A stretch of 64,000 nt of DNA from Streptomyces sp. NBC_00569. GTDB lineage: Bacteria; Actinomycetota; Actinomycetes; Streptomycetales; Streptomycetaceae. Shown here one piece after another: positions 38,632 to 48,703 of the stretch (the stretch's first letter is position 1; every line of letters starts with the position of its first letter). Below the pieces are notes generated by a model. The model saw only the letters and a list, made by a program, of their open reading frames with translations, had not been told where the DNA came from and searched no databases. The position numbers were made by a program, and so were the translations under genes. The stretch covers positions 7,495,001-7,559,000 of the forward strand of contig NZ_CP107783.1 in the NCBI RefSeq assembly GCF_036345255.1, written 5' to 3'.

Positions 38632-39713
38632 GGACCGCCCTCGTCATCGGCACCGGCCTCATCGGCACCTCCGCGGCCCAGGCGCTCGCTTCGCGCGGTG
38701 TGCACGTGCACCTAGCCGACCACGACCCGGCGCAGGCCCGCACCGCCGCCGCGCTCGGCGCGGGCACCGACGAGGCGCCCGAGGGACCCGTAGACCTCTG
38801 TGTGGTGGCCGTGCCGCCCGCGCACGTCGCGACGACCCTGGCCGACGCGATGGGGCGCGGGGTGGCCCGCGGATACCTCGACGTCGCCAGCGTCAAGGGC
38901 GGACCGCGCCGGGAGCTGGAGGCGCTCGGCCTCGACCTCGGCCCCTACATCGGTACGCACCCCATGTCGGGCCGCGAGCGCAGCGGACCCCTCGCGGCCA
39001 CCGCGGATCTCTTCGAGGGCCGCCCCTGGGTACTGACGCCCACCCGCGACACCGACACCGAGGTCCTGAACCTCGCGCTGGAACTCGTCGCGCTGTGCCG
39101 CGCCGTCCCCGTCGTCATGGACGCGGACGCCCACGACCGCGCCGTCGCCCTCGTCTCCCACATGCCGCACCTGGTCTCCAGCATGGTCGCGGCCCGCCTT
39201 GAGCACGCAGAGGAGTCGGCCGTACGCCTGTGCGGCCAGGGCATCCGGGACGTGACGCGCATCGCGGGCTCCGACCCCGGCATGTGGATCGACATCCTCT
39301 CCGCGAACCCCGGCCCGGTCGCCGACCTGCTCTCCGCGGTCTCCGCCGACCTCGACGAGACGGTGAGCGCCCTGCGCTCCCTCCAGTCCTCGGACGAGGC
39401 GAAGCGTGGCGAGGGCACCACCGGCATCGAGGAGGTCCTGCGCCGCGGGAACGCGGGCCAGGTCCGCGTCCCCGGAAAGCACGGCGCGGCCCCGGCGGCG
39501 TACGACACCGTGGCGGTCCTCATCTCCGACCAGCCCGGCGAGCTGGCCCGGATCTTCGCCGACGCGGGCGCCGCGGGCGTCAACGTGGAGGACGTCCGCA
39601 TCGAGCACGCGACCGGCCAGCAGGCGGGCTTCGTCCAGCTGATGGTCCAGCCGGCGGCGGCCCCGAAGCTGACCGCGGCACTGCGCGACCGGGGCTGGGC
39701 GATGCGCCAGTAG
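38628..39713 (+). CDS. tyrA: prephenate dehydrogenase
   Basis: 361 residues. NAD-binding ALVIGTGLIGTSAAQALASRG at the N-terminus; THPMSGRERSGP carries the catalytic His region; C-terminal ACT-like domain (VAVLISDQPGELARIFADAGAAGVNVEDVRIEH, about 290-360), suggesting feedback control by tyrosine. Oxidatively decarboxylates prephenate to 4-hydroxyphenylpyruvate. GTG overlaps the stop of aroH. Confidence 0.94.
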   Translation: MRTALVIGTGLIGTSAAQALASRGVHVHLADHDPAQARTAAALGAGTDEAPEGPVDLCVVAVPPAHVATTLADAMGRGVARGYLDVASVKGGPRRELEALGLDLGPYIGTHPMSGRERSGPLAATADLFEGRPWVLTPTRDTDTEVLNLALELVALCRAVPVVMDADAHDRAVALVSHMPHLVSSMVAARLEHAEESAVRLCGQGIRDVTRIAGSDPGMWIDILSANPGPVADLLSAVSADLDETVSALRSLQSSDEAKRGEGTTGIEEVLRRGNAGQVRVPGKHGAAPAAYDTVAVLISDQPGELARIFADAGAAGVNVEDVRIEHATGQQAGFVQLMVQPAAAPKLTAALRDRGWAMRQ

Positions 39714-39825
39714 GTCCTGTCTTCAGGGGCTGTAAGGGCAGGGTGCCTGAGCCAGTAACCTTGTGCGGGGCGCCTTTGCGCCCCGCCTCCCTGTCCCGTG
39801 CACTGAGAAAGGTGTCCGCAGCCCC

Positions 39826-40530
39826 GTGGAAACCGCCGCAACCGCCGCAAGCGCCGCCCCGGCAGCAGTGATCGTCGCCATCGACGGCCCCTCCGGCACG
39901 GGCAAGTCGAGCACCTCCAAGGCCGTAGCCGCCCAGCTCGGGCTCAGCTACCTGGACACCGGCGCCCAGTACCGGGCGATCACCTGGTGGATGGTGAACA
40001 ACGGCATAGACCTGACCGACCCGACGGCCATCGCCGCCGTGGCCGGAAAGGCCGAGATCGTCTCCGGCACCGACCCGTCCGACCCGACGATCACGGTCGA
40101 CGGCGTCGATGTCGCCGGTCCCATCCGCACCACCGAGGTCACCTCCAAGGTCAGCGCCGTCAGCGCCGTCCCCGAGGTGCGTGCCCGCATCACCGAGCTG
40201 CAGCGCTCCATCGCCGCCTCGACCGAGCAGGGCATCGTCGTCGAGGGCCGTGACATCGGTACGACCGTCCTGCCCGACGCCGACCTGAAGATCTTCCTCA
40301 CCGCGTCGCCGGAGGCCCGCGCGGCCCGCCGCAGCGGTGAGCTCAAGGGCGCCGACGTGAAGGCGACCCAGGAGGCCCTGGTCAAGCGCGACGCCGCGGA
40401 CTCCAGCCGCAAGACGTCCCCGCTGGCCAAGGCCGACGACGCCGTCGAGGTGGACACGTCCGAGCTCACGCTCCAGCAGGTCATCGAGTGCGTGGTCACC
40501 CTCATCGGGGAGAAGCGGGCGGCGAAGTGA
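39826..40530 (+). CDS. cmk: cytidylate kinase
   Basis: 234 residues. P-loop AIDGPSGTGKSSTSK near the N-terminus, LDTGAQYRAITWW substrate segment and VVEGRDIGTTVLPDADLKIFLTAS. Phosphorylates CMP/dCMP to the diphosphate. The GTG start is chosen by homology with family N-termini; its AAAGG is 13 bases away, which is long. Overlaps the next gene (GTGA). Confidence 0.94.
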   Translation: METAATAASAAPAAVIVAIDGPSGTGKSSTSKAVAAQLGLSYLDTGAQYRAITWWMVNNGIDLTDPTAIAAVAGKAEIVSGTDPSDPTITVDGVDVAGPIRTTEVTSKVSAVSAVPEVRARITELQRSIAASTEQGIVVEGRDIGTTVLPDADLKIFLTASPEARAARRSGELKGADVKATQEALVKRDAADSSRKTSPLAKADDAVEVDTSELTLQQVIECVVTLIGEKRAAK

Positions 40531-41177
40531 CCGCGGCTTCCCCTTCGGAAAGAGGCGCGGAGGTCGGCCGCCGCATCGGGGTCGGTCTCATGTACGGGCT
40601 GTGGAAGCCCCGTGTCCTCGGCGCCTGGAAGGTCCCCGCGACCGGCCCGGTGATCCTGGCCGTCAACCACGCGCACAACGTCGACGGGCCGATGGTCATG
40701 GGCGTCGCGCCCAGGCCGACGCACTTCCTGATCAAGAAGGAAGCCTTTGTCGGACCGCTCGGCACGTTCCTGGGCGCCATCGGCCAGGTCGAGGTGGACC
40801 GCTCGACGGCGGACCGTACGGCGATCACGCGTGCGCTGAGCGTGCTCGACGAGGGGGGAGTCCTCGGGATCTTCCCGGAGGGCACCCGAGGGGGCGGCGA
40901 CTTCGCCTCCCTGCGGGCCGGCCTCGCGTACTTCGCGGTGCGCAGCGGGGCGCCGATCGTGCCGGTGGCGGTCCTGGGAAGCACGAACAAGCGCAGTCGG
41001 CTGATAAAGGCGCTGCCGCCGCTGCGCAGCCGCGTCGACGTCGTCTTCGGGGACCCGTTCCCGGCGGGCGACGGCAGCGGGCGGCGTACGCGCAAGGCGC
41101 TGGACGAGGCGACCGTGCGCATCCAGGAACGGCTCACCGCCCACCTGGAAAACGCCAGGCGCCTCACCGGGCACTGA
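40527..41177 (+). CDS. 1-acyl-sn-glycerol-3-phosphate acyltransferase-like (PlsC family)
   Basis: 216 residues. The HX4D motif appears in VNHAHNVDGPM, the second motif in FPEGTRGGGDF, and VPVAVLGS follows. PlsC-type enzymes acylate lysophosphatidic acid at the membrane. Translationally coupled to cmk by GTGA overlap. Cmk-acyltransferase-Der order is common in actinobacteria. Confidence 0.9.
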   Translation: MTAASPSERGAEVGRRIGVGLMYGLWKPRVLGAWKVPATGPVILAVNHAHNVDGPMVMGVAPRPTHFLIKKEAFVGPLGTFLGAIGQVEVDRSTADRTAITRALSVLDEGGVLGIFPEGTRGGGDFASLRAGLAYFAVRSGAPIVPVAVLGSTNKRSRLIKALPPLRSRVDVVFGDPFPAGDGSGRRTRKALDEATVRIQERLTAHLENARRLTGH

Positions 41178-41254
41178 GCGAGACTTTCAGTAGTGGACCG
41201 CCGTAAGCGATCAGACGGTCCACCGATCACCACGATGAACGAGGTACGGACTTC

Positions 41255-42727
41255 ATGAACGACCAGATCCAGCCGGAGGGCTCGGCCGAGCACGAGCACG
41301 GGGCCCTTGGCGACGCGGAGTACGCGGAGTTCATGGAGCTCGCCGCGGTAGAGGGCTTCGACATCGAGGACGTCGAGGGCGCGATCGAGGAGGCGGGCCA
41401 CGGCCCGCTGCCCGCACTCGCCGTCGTCGGCCGCCCCAATGTCGGCAAGTCGACCCTGGTGAACCGCATCATCGGCCGCCGTGAAGCCGTCGTCGAGGAC
41501 AAGCCGGGCGTCACCCGCGACCGCGTCTCGTACGAGGCCGAGTGGGCGGGCCGCCGCTTCCGGCTCGTCGACACGGGCGGCTGGGAGCAGGACGTCCTCG
41601 GCATCGACGCGTCCGTGGCCGCGCAGGCCGAGTACGCGATCGAGACCGCCGACGCCGTCGTCTTCGTCGTCGACGCCACGGTCGGCCCCACCGACACCGA
41701 CCTGGCGGTCGTACGGCTGCTGCGCAAGGCGGGCAAGCCGGTGGTGCTGTGCGCCAACAAGGTAGACGGTCCGAGCGGCGAGGCGGACGCCACGGCCCTG
41801 TGGTCCCTCGGTCTCGGCGAGCCGTACCCGGTCTCGGCCCTGCACGGCCGCGGCACCGGCGACATGCTGGACGCCGTCATCGAGGCGCTGCCCGACGCTC
41901 CGGCGCAGACCTTCGGCACCGTGATCGGCGGCCCCCGCCGCGTCGCCCTCATCGGCCGCCCGAACGTCGGCAAGTCCTCCCTCCTGAACAAGGTGGCGAA
42001 CGAGGACCGCGTCGTCGTGAACGAGCTGGCGGGCACCACCCGCGACCCGGTCGACGAGCTCATCGAGCTCGGCGGCAAGACCTGGAAGTTCGTCGACACG
42101 GCGGGCATCCGCAAGCGGGTCCACCTCCAGCAGGGCGCCGACTACTACGCGTCCCTGCGCACCGCCGCCGCCGTCGAGAAGGCGGAGGTCGCGGTCATTC
42201 TGATCGACGCGTCCGAGTCGATCTCGATCCAGGACCAGCGCATCGTGACGATGGCCGTCGAGGCGGGCCGCGCGATCGTCGTCGCGTACAACAAGTGGGA
42301 CACGCTCGACGAGGAGCGGCGCTACTACCTGGAGCGCGAGATCGAGACGGAGCTCGCGCAGGTCGCGTGGGCGCCCCGGGTGAACGTGTCGGCGACGACC
42401 GGCCGTCACATGGAGAAGCTCGTCCCCGCGATCGAGACGGCCCTCGACGGCTGGGAGGCGCGCGTTCCGACGGGCCGCCTCAACGCCTTCCTGGGTGAGC
42501 TCGTGGCCTCGCACCCGCACCCGGTCCGCGGTGGCAAGCAGCCCCGCATCCTCTTCGGTACGCAGGCCGGCACGAAGCCGCCGCGGTTCGTGCTCTTCGC
42601 CTCCGGCTTCATCGAGGCGGGCTACCGCCGGTTCGTGGAGCGGCGCCTCCGCGAGGAGTTCGGTTTCGAGGGGACGCCGATCCACATTTCGGTCCGGGTG
42701 CGCGAGAAGCGCGGTCGCAAGAAGTGA
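41255..42727 (+). CDS. der: ribosome-associated GTPase Der (EngA)
   Basis: 490 residues. Two tandem GTPase domains: G1 motifs GRPNVGKST (about 60) and GRPNVGKSS (about 236), each with DTGG/DTAG G3 and NK-D G4 motifs (ANKVDG, YNKWD). The C-terminal KH-like domain ends in [14 protein letters not shown]. Needed for 50S ribosome assembly. The N-terminal acidic extension of about 50 residues is typical of actinobacterial Der. Confidence 0.96.
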   Translation: MNDQIQPEGSAEHEHGALGDAEYAEFMELAAVEGFDIEDVEGAIEEAGHGPLPALAVVGRPNVGKSTLVNRIIGRREAVVEDKPGVTRDRVSYEAEWAGRRFRLVDTGGWEQDVLGIDASVAAQAEYAIETADAVVFVVDATVGPTDTDLAVVRLLRKAGKPVVLCANKVDGPSGEADATALWSLGLGEPYPVSALHGRGTGDMLDAVIEALPDAPAQTFGTVIGGPRRVALIGRPNVGKSSLLNKVANEDRVVVNELAGTTRDPVDELIELGGKTWKFVDTAGIRKRVHLQQGADYYASLRTAAAVEKAEVAVILIDASESISIQDQRIVTMAVEAGRAIVVAYNKWDTLDEERRYYLEREIETELAQVAWAPRVNVSATTGRHMEKLVPAIETALDGWEARVPTGRLNAFLGELVASHPHPVRGGKQPRILFGTQAGTKPPRFVLFASGFIEAGYRRFVERRLREEFGFEGTPIHISVRVREKRGRKK

Positions 42728-42730
42728 ACT

Positions 42731-42764
42731 AGCGCTAGGCGCCAAGGACTTGGCGCCTAGCGCT
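42731..42764. terminator. perfect 15-bp hairpin terminator after der
   Basis: AGCGCTAGGCGCCAA pairs perfectly with TTGGCGCCTAGCGCT across a 4-base loop. It lies four bases after the der stop and overlaps the end of the convergent minus-strand ORF, so it can act in both directions. Confidence 0.85.
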
Positions 42765-43146
42765 CGCGGCGTGGAGCGGGCGGCAGTGCGGCAGGGAGGT
42801 TGCTCCCGGTGCTGTGCTGCCGCCCGTTCGTGTGCCAGGAACCGGTCGGCGGTGAGCTGTGGACCTGCTGCGGTTCGTGGTACGACGAGCCGTGCCGGCT
42901 GCTGCTGTGGTGCACGGCGTAGGCGCCCGAGACGAACGCGGAGAACGAGAGGTTCTCTTCGCCGCTGCGGTCGCCCGGCAGGGCCCGGAAGGACCTGCGG
43001 TACTCCGAGTACAGGGCGTCGTAGATCGGTGTGGCCGAACGGCCACCCACCGATTCGTGCGTCCCGCGCATGGCGGGGATCGGGGTCGGATACTGCGGGC
43101 GGCGAGGGGGGTCGTATGCGTGCACGTAGGTGCCAACGACCCGCAC
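42757..43146 (-). CDS. small Streptomyces protein of unknown function
   Basis: 129 residues. The central ATPIYDALYSEYRRSFRALPGDRSGEENL (about 38-66) looks like a conserved core; the rest is His/Ser/Pro-rich and poorly structured. No domain recognised and no membrane segment. The GTG at 43146 is the first start in frame and has only a weak GAGGG upstream; a shorter start is possible. Ends inside the der terminator. Confidence 0.6.
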   Translation of the reverse strand: MRVVGTYVHAYDPPRRPQYPTPIPAMRGTHESVGGRSATPIYDALYSEYRRSFRALPGDRSGEENLSFSAFVSGAYAVHHSSSRHGSSYHEPQQVHSSPPTGSWHTNGRQHSTGSNLPAALPPAPRRER

Positions 43147-43298
43147 ACCCTCGCGGATGCGGTCCGGTCCGCGCTTTCGCAGGCCGACGGGGGCGCGGGC
43201 AGCGCACGTGGAGGTGCACGGGCCGGTGTCCGGGGCCGGGTACGACCGTGGGCCGGGCGCGCGCCCGGCCCACGGTCACCTCGGTTCACGGCTGAGGG

Positions 43299-44126
43299 TC
43301 ACGTACCTGCCAGGGGCATCGTCGCGCCGACGAGCAGCCCGTTCGCCGCGGCCTTGTCGAGGGCGCCGCGCAGCAGGTCCTCGCGGGGCTGGCGGCCGAT
43401 CGTGCCGGCCGGGGCGGCGAAGACGAGGACGGAGTTCGTCTTGTTCGCCGCCGCGCGCCAGCTGTCGGTGACGTGCAGCGGCTGGTGCGCCTGCCACCAC
43501 GCGACCTGACCCGCACCGAAGGTGCCGGGCTGCAGGACGGCGTGCAGCTGGCCCATGGCGAGCAGCACGGACCAGCCGTGCAGCACCGGCGGCACCTCGC
43601 CGACCTGGGCGGTCGGCATGAAGCCCTGCTCCACGAGGAGGGTCAGGAACTCGTCGATGCCGCCCGTCGAGCCGGGGCGGGCGATCGGCCCGGTCGGCTC
43701 GACGACGAGCGCGGGGTGCAGCTCGCCGGAGATCAGGACGAGTCCGCTGGTCACGCCGAGCACGGCCTGCTCCGGAACGGCCTGCCCCGGCATGGACTGC
43801 CCGGGGATGGACTGCGCCGCGGGGGCGGGGGCCGCGGCGGGGGCGCCGCCGTCGCCGGTGATGGAACGTACGGCTCCCTGCAGCTGTTCCTCGGACACCT
43901 GGACGACCTGTGAGGGCAGGCAGGTGGAGTGGGCGAAGGCCAGGACGGCGGTCTCGTCGCCGATGAACAGGACGGTGCTGGTGCGCTCCTGTTCCGAATC
44001 GCCCGGAGTACGGCAGGACGTGCAGTCGTACGTACCCGGGGCGTTCTCTCCGGCGAGCAGCCGGTCGGCTTCTGCGTCGCCGATCTCGGCGCGTACGTCG
44101 TCGCTGACGTCGAGCATGCGCGGCAC
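43299..44126 (-). CDS. conserved Streptomyces protein with CxxC/HxxC motif, unknown function
   Basis: 275 residues in two parts joined by a Pro/Gln/Gly linker (about residues 95-125, repeats such as QSMPGQAVPEQAV). The N-terminal part has CTSC (about 36) and HSTC (about 66), which could form one zinc site; the C-terminal part is a compact alpha/beta region (VLISGELHPALVVEPTGPIARPG... to LLVGATMPLAGT). No enzyme motif. GTG at 44126 has GGAG about seven bases upstream. Confidence 0.72.
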   Translation of the reverse strand: MPRMLDVSDDVRAEIGDAEADRLLAGENAPGTYDCTSCRTPGDSEQERTSTVLFIGDETAVLAFAHSTCLPSQVVQVSEEQLQGAVRSITGDGGAPAAAPAPAAQSIPGQSMPGQAVPEQAVLGVTSGLVLISGELHPALVVEPTGPIARPGSTGGIDEFLTLLVEQGFMPTAQVGEVPPVLHGWSVLLAMGQLHAVLQPGTFGAGQVAWWQAHQPLHVTDSWRAAANKTNSVLVFAAPAGTIGRQPREDLLRGALDKAAANGLLVGATMPLAGT

Positions 44127-45119
<993 letters not shown>

Positions 45120-45490
45120 GCTCGGCCGTCCCACCGGCGAACACGACCGCCCCGCCGCAGTTCGTACATCACCACGCCCGCGCGCGTGCGCGGCCGCCGG
45201 AGCCCCCGAAGACGTGTCGCATCCGCATGTCGTGGCGCGCTGGGAGGACGGCTCGGGATGGGTCACTCAAGCGGGTGACATGACCACGAACCGCTTCGAG
45301 GTGCCTCGACCCTCCTACCTGCCTTGATGTCGGAAATCGTCAAAAGGTTCCACGAATCGTCTCTCAATCACGCATCTGTTCTGGAACAAGATGATGAGGA
45401 CGCCCAACCTCTGCCTCCGCACTCCTGTCTAACCCTGCGGTAGGCGGACGAGACGGACTGTCCGCGAGGAACAGTGGAATACGGGGATGC
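45120..45490 (+). other. intergenic region before the GT4 glycosyltransferase gene
   Basis: 371 bases. No gene, terminator or promoter could be supported. Confidence 0.4.
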
Positions 45491-46759
45491 ATGCAGATTT
45501 CTTTCCTGATTCACAACGCGTACGGAATCGGAGGGACGATTCGGACGACGTACAACCTCGCGAACACGCTTGCCGAACAGCACGACGTCGAGGTGGTCTC
45601 CGTCCTGCGCCACCGTGACGAGCCGGTTTTCAGGGCCGACCCAAGGATCCGGGTCCGGCACCTCATCGACATCCGCAAGGGCACACCGGGCTACGAGGGC
45701 GACAGCCCCGAATACCGCGCCCCCGCCGCGACGTTCCCGCGCGCCGAGGGCCGATACGACCAGTACAACGCGCTCACCGACCGGCGGATCGCCGAGCACC
45801 TGCGCGCGATCGACGCCGACGTCGTCGTCGGCACCCGCCCGGGGCTCAATGTGCACCTGGCCCGCCAGACCCGGCGCGGTCCCCTGCGCGTCGGCCAGGA
45901 ACACCTCACGCTCGACAGCCACCCCACCGCGCTGCGCCGGCAGTTGCGCGCGGTCTACCCGCGGCTCGACGCGCTCACCACGACCACGGAGGCCGACGCC
46001 CGGGCGTACCGCGCGAAGATGCGGCTGCCCGGCGTGCGGATCGAGTCCGTGCCGAACCCCGTTCCCGCGCCCGGCGTCGAGCCGGCGGACGGCTCGGGCA
46101 AGTGGGTGGTCGCGGCCGGCCGGCTCGCGCCCGTGAAGCGGTACGACCTGCTGGTCAGGGCCTTCGACCGGGTCCGCGCCGAGCGGCCCGACTGGCGCCT
46201 GCGGATCTACGGCAGCGGAAAGCAGAAGGACAAGCTCCGCGCCCTGATCGACGACCTCGGTCTCTACAACCACGTGTACCTGATGGGCCCCGCCCACCCC
46301 ATCGAACCGGAGTGGGCGAAAGGTTCCATCGCCGCCGTCACCTCCAGCCTGGAGTCGTTCGGCATGACGATCGTCGAGGCGATGCGCTGCGGCCTCCCGG
46401 TGGTCGCCACCGACTGTCCGCACGGCCCCGGCGAAATCATCGACAACGGTGTCGACGGGCGTCTGGTCGAGGTGGGCAACGTCGAGGCGATCTCCGGCGG
46501 CCTCCTCGAACTGATCAACAACGACGCGCTGCGCGCCCGGATGGCGAGCGCCGCGCTCAAGGACTCCGAGCGGTTCGACCCGGCGCACATCGCCGAGCGC
46601 TACGAATCGCTGTTCGGCTCGCTGACGGCCCGCCGCGGCAGGGGCCTTCTGCACCGCACCCGCGGCGCGCTGCTCGGGGGCGTGTACGCGGTGCGGGACG
46701 CGGGACGCTCCGCGTCCACGGCCCAGGGAACGAAACAGAGAAAGGAGCGCACGGCATGA
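45491..46759 (+). CDS. glycosyltransferase family 4 protein
   Basis: 422 residues. N-terminal GT-B segment ISFLIHNAYGIGGTIRTTYNLANTL, and the C-terminal GT4 donor-binding domain with WVVAAGRLAPVKRYDLLVRAFDRV and SSLESFGMTIVEAMRCGLPVVATDCPHGPGEII (EX7E region). It resembles teichoic-acid/capsule glycosyltransferases. The C-terminal tail is basic. The next gene overlaps its stop (ATGA), so the two proteins are probably made together. Confidence 0.88.
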   Translation: MQISFLIHNAYGIGGTIRTTYNLANTLAEQHDVEVVSVLRHRDEPVFRADPRIRVRHLIDIRKGTPGYEGDSPEYRAPAATFPRAEGRYDQYNALTDRRIAEHLRAIDADVVVGTRPGLNVHLARQTRRGPLRVGQEHLTLDSHPTALRRQLRAVYPRLDALTTTTEADARAYRAKMRLPGVRIESVPNPVPAPGVEPADGSGKWVVAAGRLAPVKRYDLLVRAFDRVRAERPDWRLRIYGSGKQKDKLRALIDDLGLYNHVYLMGPAHPIEPEWAKGSIAAVTSSLESFGMTIVEAMRCGLPVVATDCPHGPGEIIDNGVDGRLVEVGNVEAISGGLLELINNDALRARMASAALKDSERFDPAHIAERYESLFGSLTARRGRGLLHRTRGALLGGVYAVRDAGRSASTAQGTKQRKERTA

Positions 46760-47604
46760 CGCCGCCGACCGCTTCGGCCGATTTCCCGGCCTCGTCCGAG
46801 CCGTCCGTGGGGGACGGGACCACGGCGCCCCGCGCCGACTGCATCGCCGACTCGGCGGGCGGTCTCACCTTCGACGTCACCGACCACGGCGGGCCCGACC
46901 CGGCCCATCTGGTCCTCACCGACCGAGACAGCGGCGAGGACGTGTGCCTGCCGCTGACCCCGGCGGGCGACGGCAGCCTCCGGGCGGCGCTGCCCAGCAG
47001 CGTGCGGCTGCCCGAGGGGCGCTGGGACGTCTTCGCGCAGGTGGCCGGCGAGGAGCCGCGGCGTCTGGCCCCCGGCCTCAACGACCTGCGGTCCCTCGTC
47101 GACCGGGTACCCAGCGGCTCCCGCGGCTTCGTCGCCGTCCGCATCCCCTACGCGACCAAGCACGGCAACCTCACCGTGCGGAGCTGGTTGCGCGCCCCGC
47201 ACGCCGAGGCGGGCGAACTGCTCGTCACGGAAGGCGAGATGACCGTCAGCGGTCGGATCTACGGCACCGCGATCACCCCCAAGGCGTACGCGGAGATACG
47301 TTCACGCACGGACGGCGGGCCGGCGCTCCGCAGCGAACTGACCGCGCGTGGCGACGAGTTCACCTTTCGCGTCGGGTACGAGGAGCTGGAAGCGGGACGC
47401 TGGGACCTGTGGGTGCGCCCGGAGGGCGAGGACGGACTCGCGGTACGCGTCGCCCGGCTCCTGGACGACGTCGCCGACAAGAAGCCGATCTTCACCTACC
47501 CGACCGCACGCCTGGACACCGGGCGCGGCCGGATCGCGGTGGAGCCGTACTACACGAGAGACAACGACCTGGCGGTCCTCGTGACCGCGGCGGCCGACGA
47601 GTAG
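46756..47604 (+). CDS. protein of unknown function coupled to a glycosyltransferase
   Basis: 282 residues. No catalytic motif and no signal peptide. The body is beta-rich, with two similar halves that each end in a WD-containing strand (LPEGRWDVFAQVAG and LEAGRWDLWVRPEG), suggesting an internal duplication. Coupled by ATGA overlap to the preceding GT4. Likely an accessory to a surface polysaccharide pathway, by context only. Confidence 0.78.
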   Translation: MTPPTASADFPASSEPSVGDGTTAPRADCIADSAGGLTFDVTDHGGPDPAHLVLTDRDSGEDVCLPLTPAGDGSLRAALPSSVRLPEGRWDVFAQVAGEEPRRLAPGLNDLRSLVDRVPSGSRGFVAVRIPYATKHGNLTVRSWLRAPHAEAGELLVTEGEMTVSGRIYGTAITPKAYAEIRSRTDGGPALRSELTARGDEFTFRVGYEELEAGRWDLWVRPEGEDGLAVRVARLLDDVADKKPIFTYPTARLDTGRGRIAVEPYYTRDNDLAVLVTAAADE

Positions 47605-47659
47605 TCCGCGCGGCACCCCGGCGGACTCCGTGTCCGCGAGCGCGGGCAGACTCTAGCCC

Positions 47660-48703
47660 ATGCTGGAGACCTCGGCCCGACTCCTGCGGCTCCTCTCGCT
47701 GCTGCAGGCCCGCCGCGAGTGGTCGGGCGCCGACCTCGCGGACCGGCTCGGCGTCACACCGCGCACCGTCCGCCGTGACGTCGACCGGCTGCGCGGGCTC
47801 GGCTACCCCGTCGACGCGAGCCCCGGCACCGGCGGCGGCTACCGGATGGGCGCCGGCGCCGAGCTGCCGCCGCTGCTCCTCGACGACGACGAGGCCGTCG
47901 CCGTCGCCGTCGGTCTGCGCACCTCGGCGGACCAGGGCGTCGAGGGCATCGGCGAGACATCCGTACGGGCCCTGTCCAAGCTCGAACAGGTCCTCCCCGA
48001 CCGGCTCCGCCGCCGCGTGTCCGCCCTCAACGCGTTCACCGTGCCGATGCTCCGCGGCCCGGATCCCTCCGACGCCGACCCGTCCGTCCTGACCGAACTC
48101 GCCGCCGCCTGCCGGGACTCGGAGCGGCTGCGCTTCGCCTACGAGGACCGCGGGGGCGCCGCCACGCGCCGCACCGTCGAGCCGCACCGCCTGGTGTGCA
48201 GCGAGCGCCGCTGGTACCTGGTCGCCTGGGACGTCGACCGGGAGGACTGGCGCACGTTCCGCGTCGACCGCATCACGCCGAGGCCGCCGCACGGGCCGCG
48301 CTTCACCCCGCGCACGCCACCCGCCGACGACCTCGCCGCGTACGTCTCCAAGGGTGTCTCGCAGGGCCCGTACGCCCACGCGGCGACGATCCGGCTCCTG
48401 GTGCCAGTCGAGGAGGCGGCACAGCGGATCAGCCCGTCGGCGGGCACGCTCGAGGCCGACGGCGACGACAGGTGCGTGCTGCGCACCGGGGCGGCGAGCC
48501 TCGATGCGATGGCGATCCACGTGATCCTGACGGGCTTCGAGTTCGAGGTGCTCGAACCCGACGGGCTCACGGACGTGATCAGGTCAGCTCGGGACCGTCT
48601 GTCCCGGGCACTGGAACGGGCCGGCTCAGCGGACGGGCCGAGGCGAACGCCGGATGGTGCAGATCGAACGCCGGGGACTCGGAGCGGACCCGGGGCAGCG
48701 TGA
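47660..48703 (+). CDS. WYL-domain transcriptional regulator (YafY/DeoR-like)
   Basis: 347 residues. N-terminal HTH_11 ([39 protein letters not shown]) with a wing [18 protein letters not shown], then a WYL-type ligand-binding domain ([33 protein letters not shown]). WYL proteins are ligand-responsive regulators of DNA repair or defence loci; target unknown. The C-terminus overlaps the convergent ctaD-like gene by 125 bases. Confidence 0.9.
   Translation: MLETSARLLRLLSLLQARREWSGADLADRLGVTPRTVRRDVDRLRGLGYPVDASPGTGGGYRMGAGAELPPLLLDDDEAVAVAVGLRTSADQGVEGIGETSVRALSKLEQVLPDRLRRRVSALNAFTVPMLRGPDPSDADPSVLTELAAACRDSERLRFAYEDRGGAATRRTVEPHRLVCSERRWYLVAWDVDREDWRTFRVDRITPRPPHGPRFTPRTPPADDLAAYVSKGVSQGPYAHAATIRLLVPVEEAAQRISPSAGTLEADGDDRCVLRTGAASLDAMAIHVILTGFEFEVLEPDGLTDVIRSARDRLSRALERAGSADGPRRTPDGADRTPGTRSGPGAA

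Noticed and set aside
40502..43279. 925-residue open frame on the minus strand across cmk, the acyltransferase, der and the small protein
   Set aside because: Shadow of well-conserved plus-strand genes; low complexity and no family resemblance.
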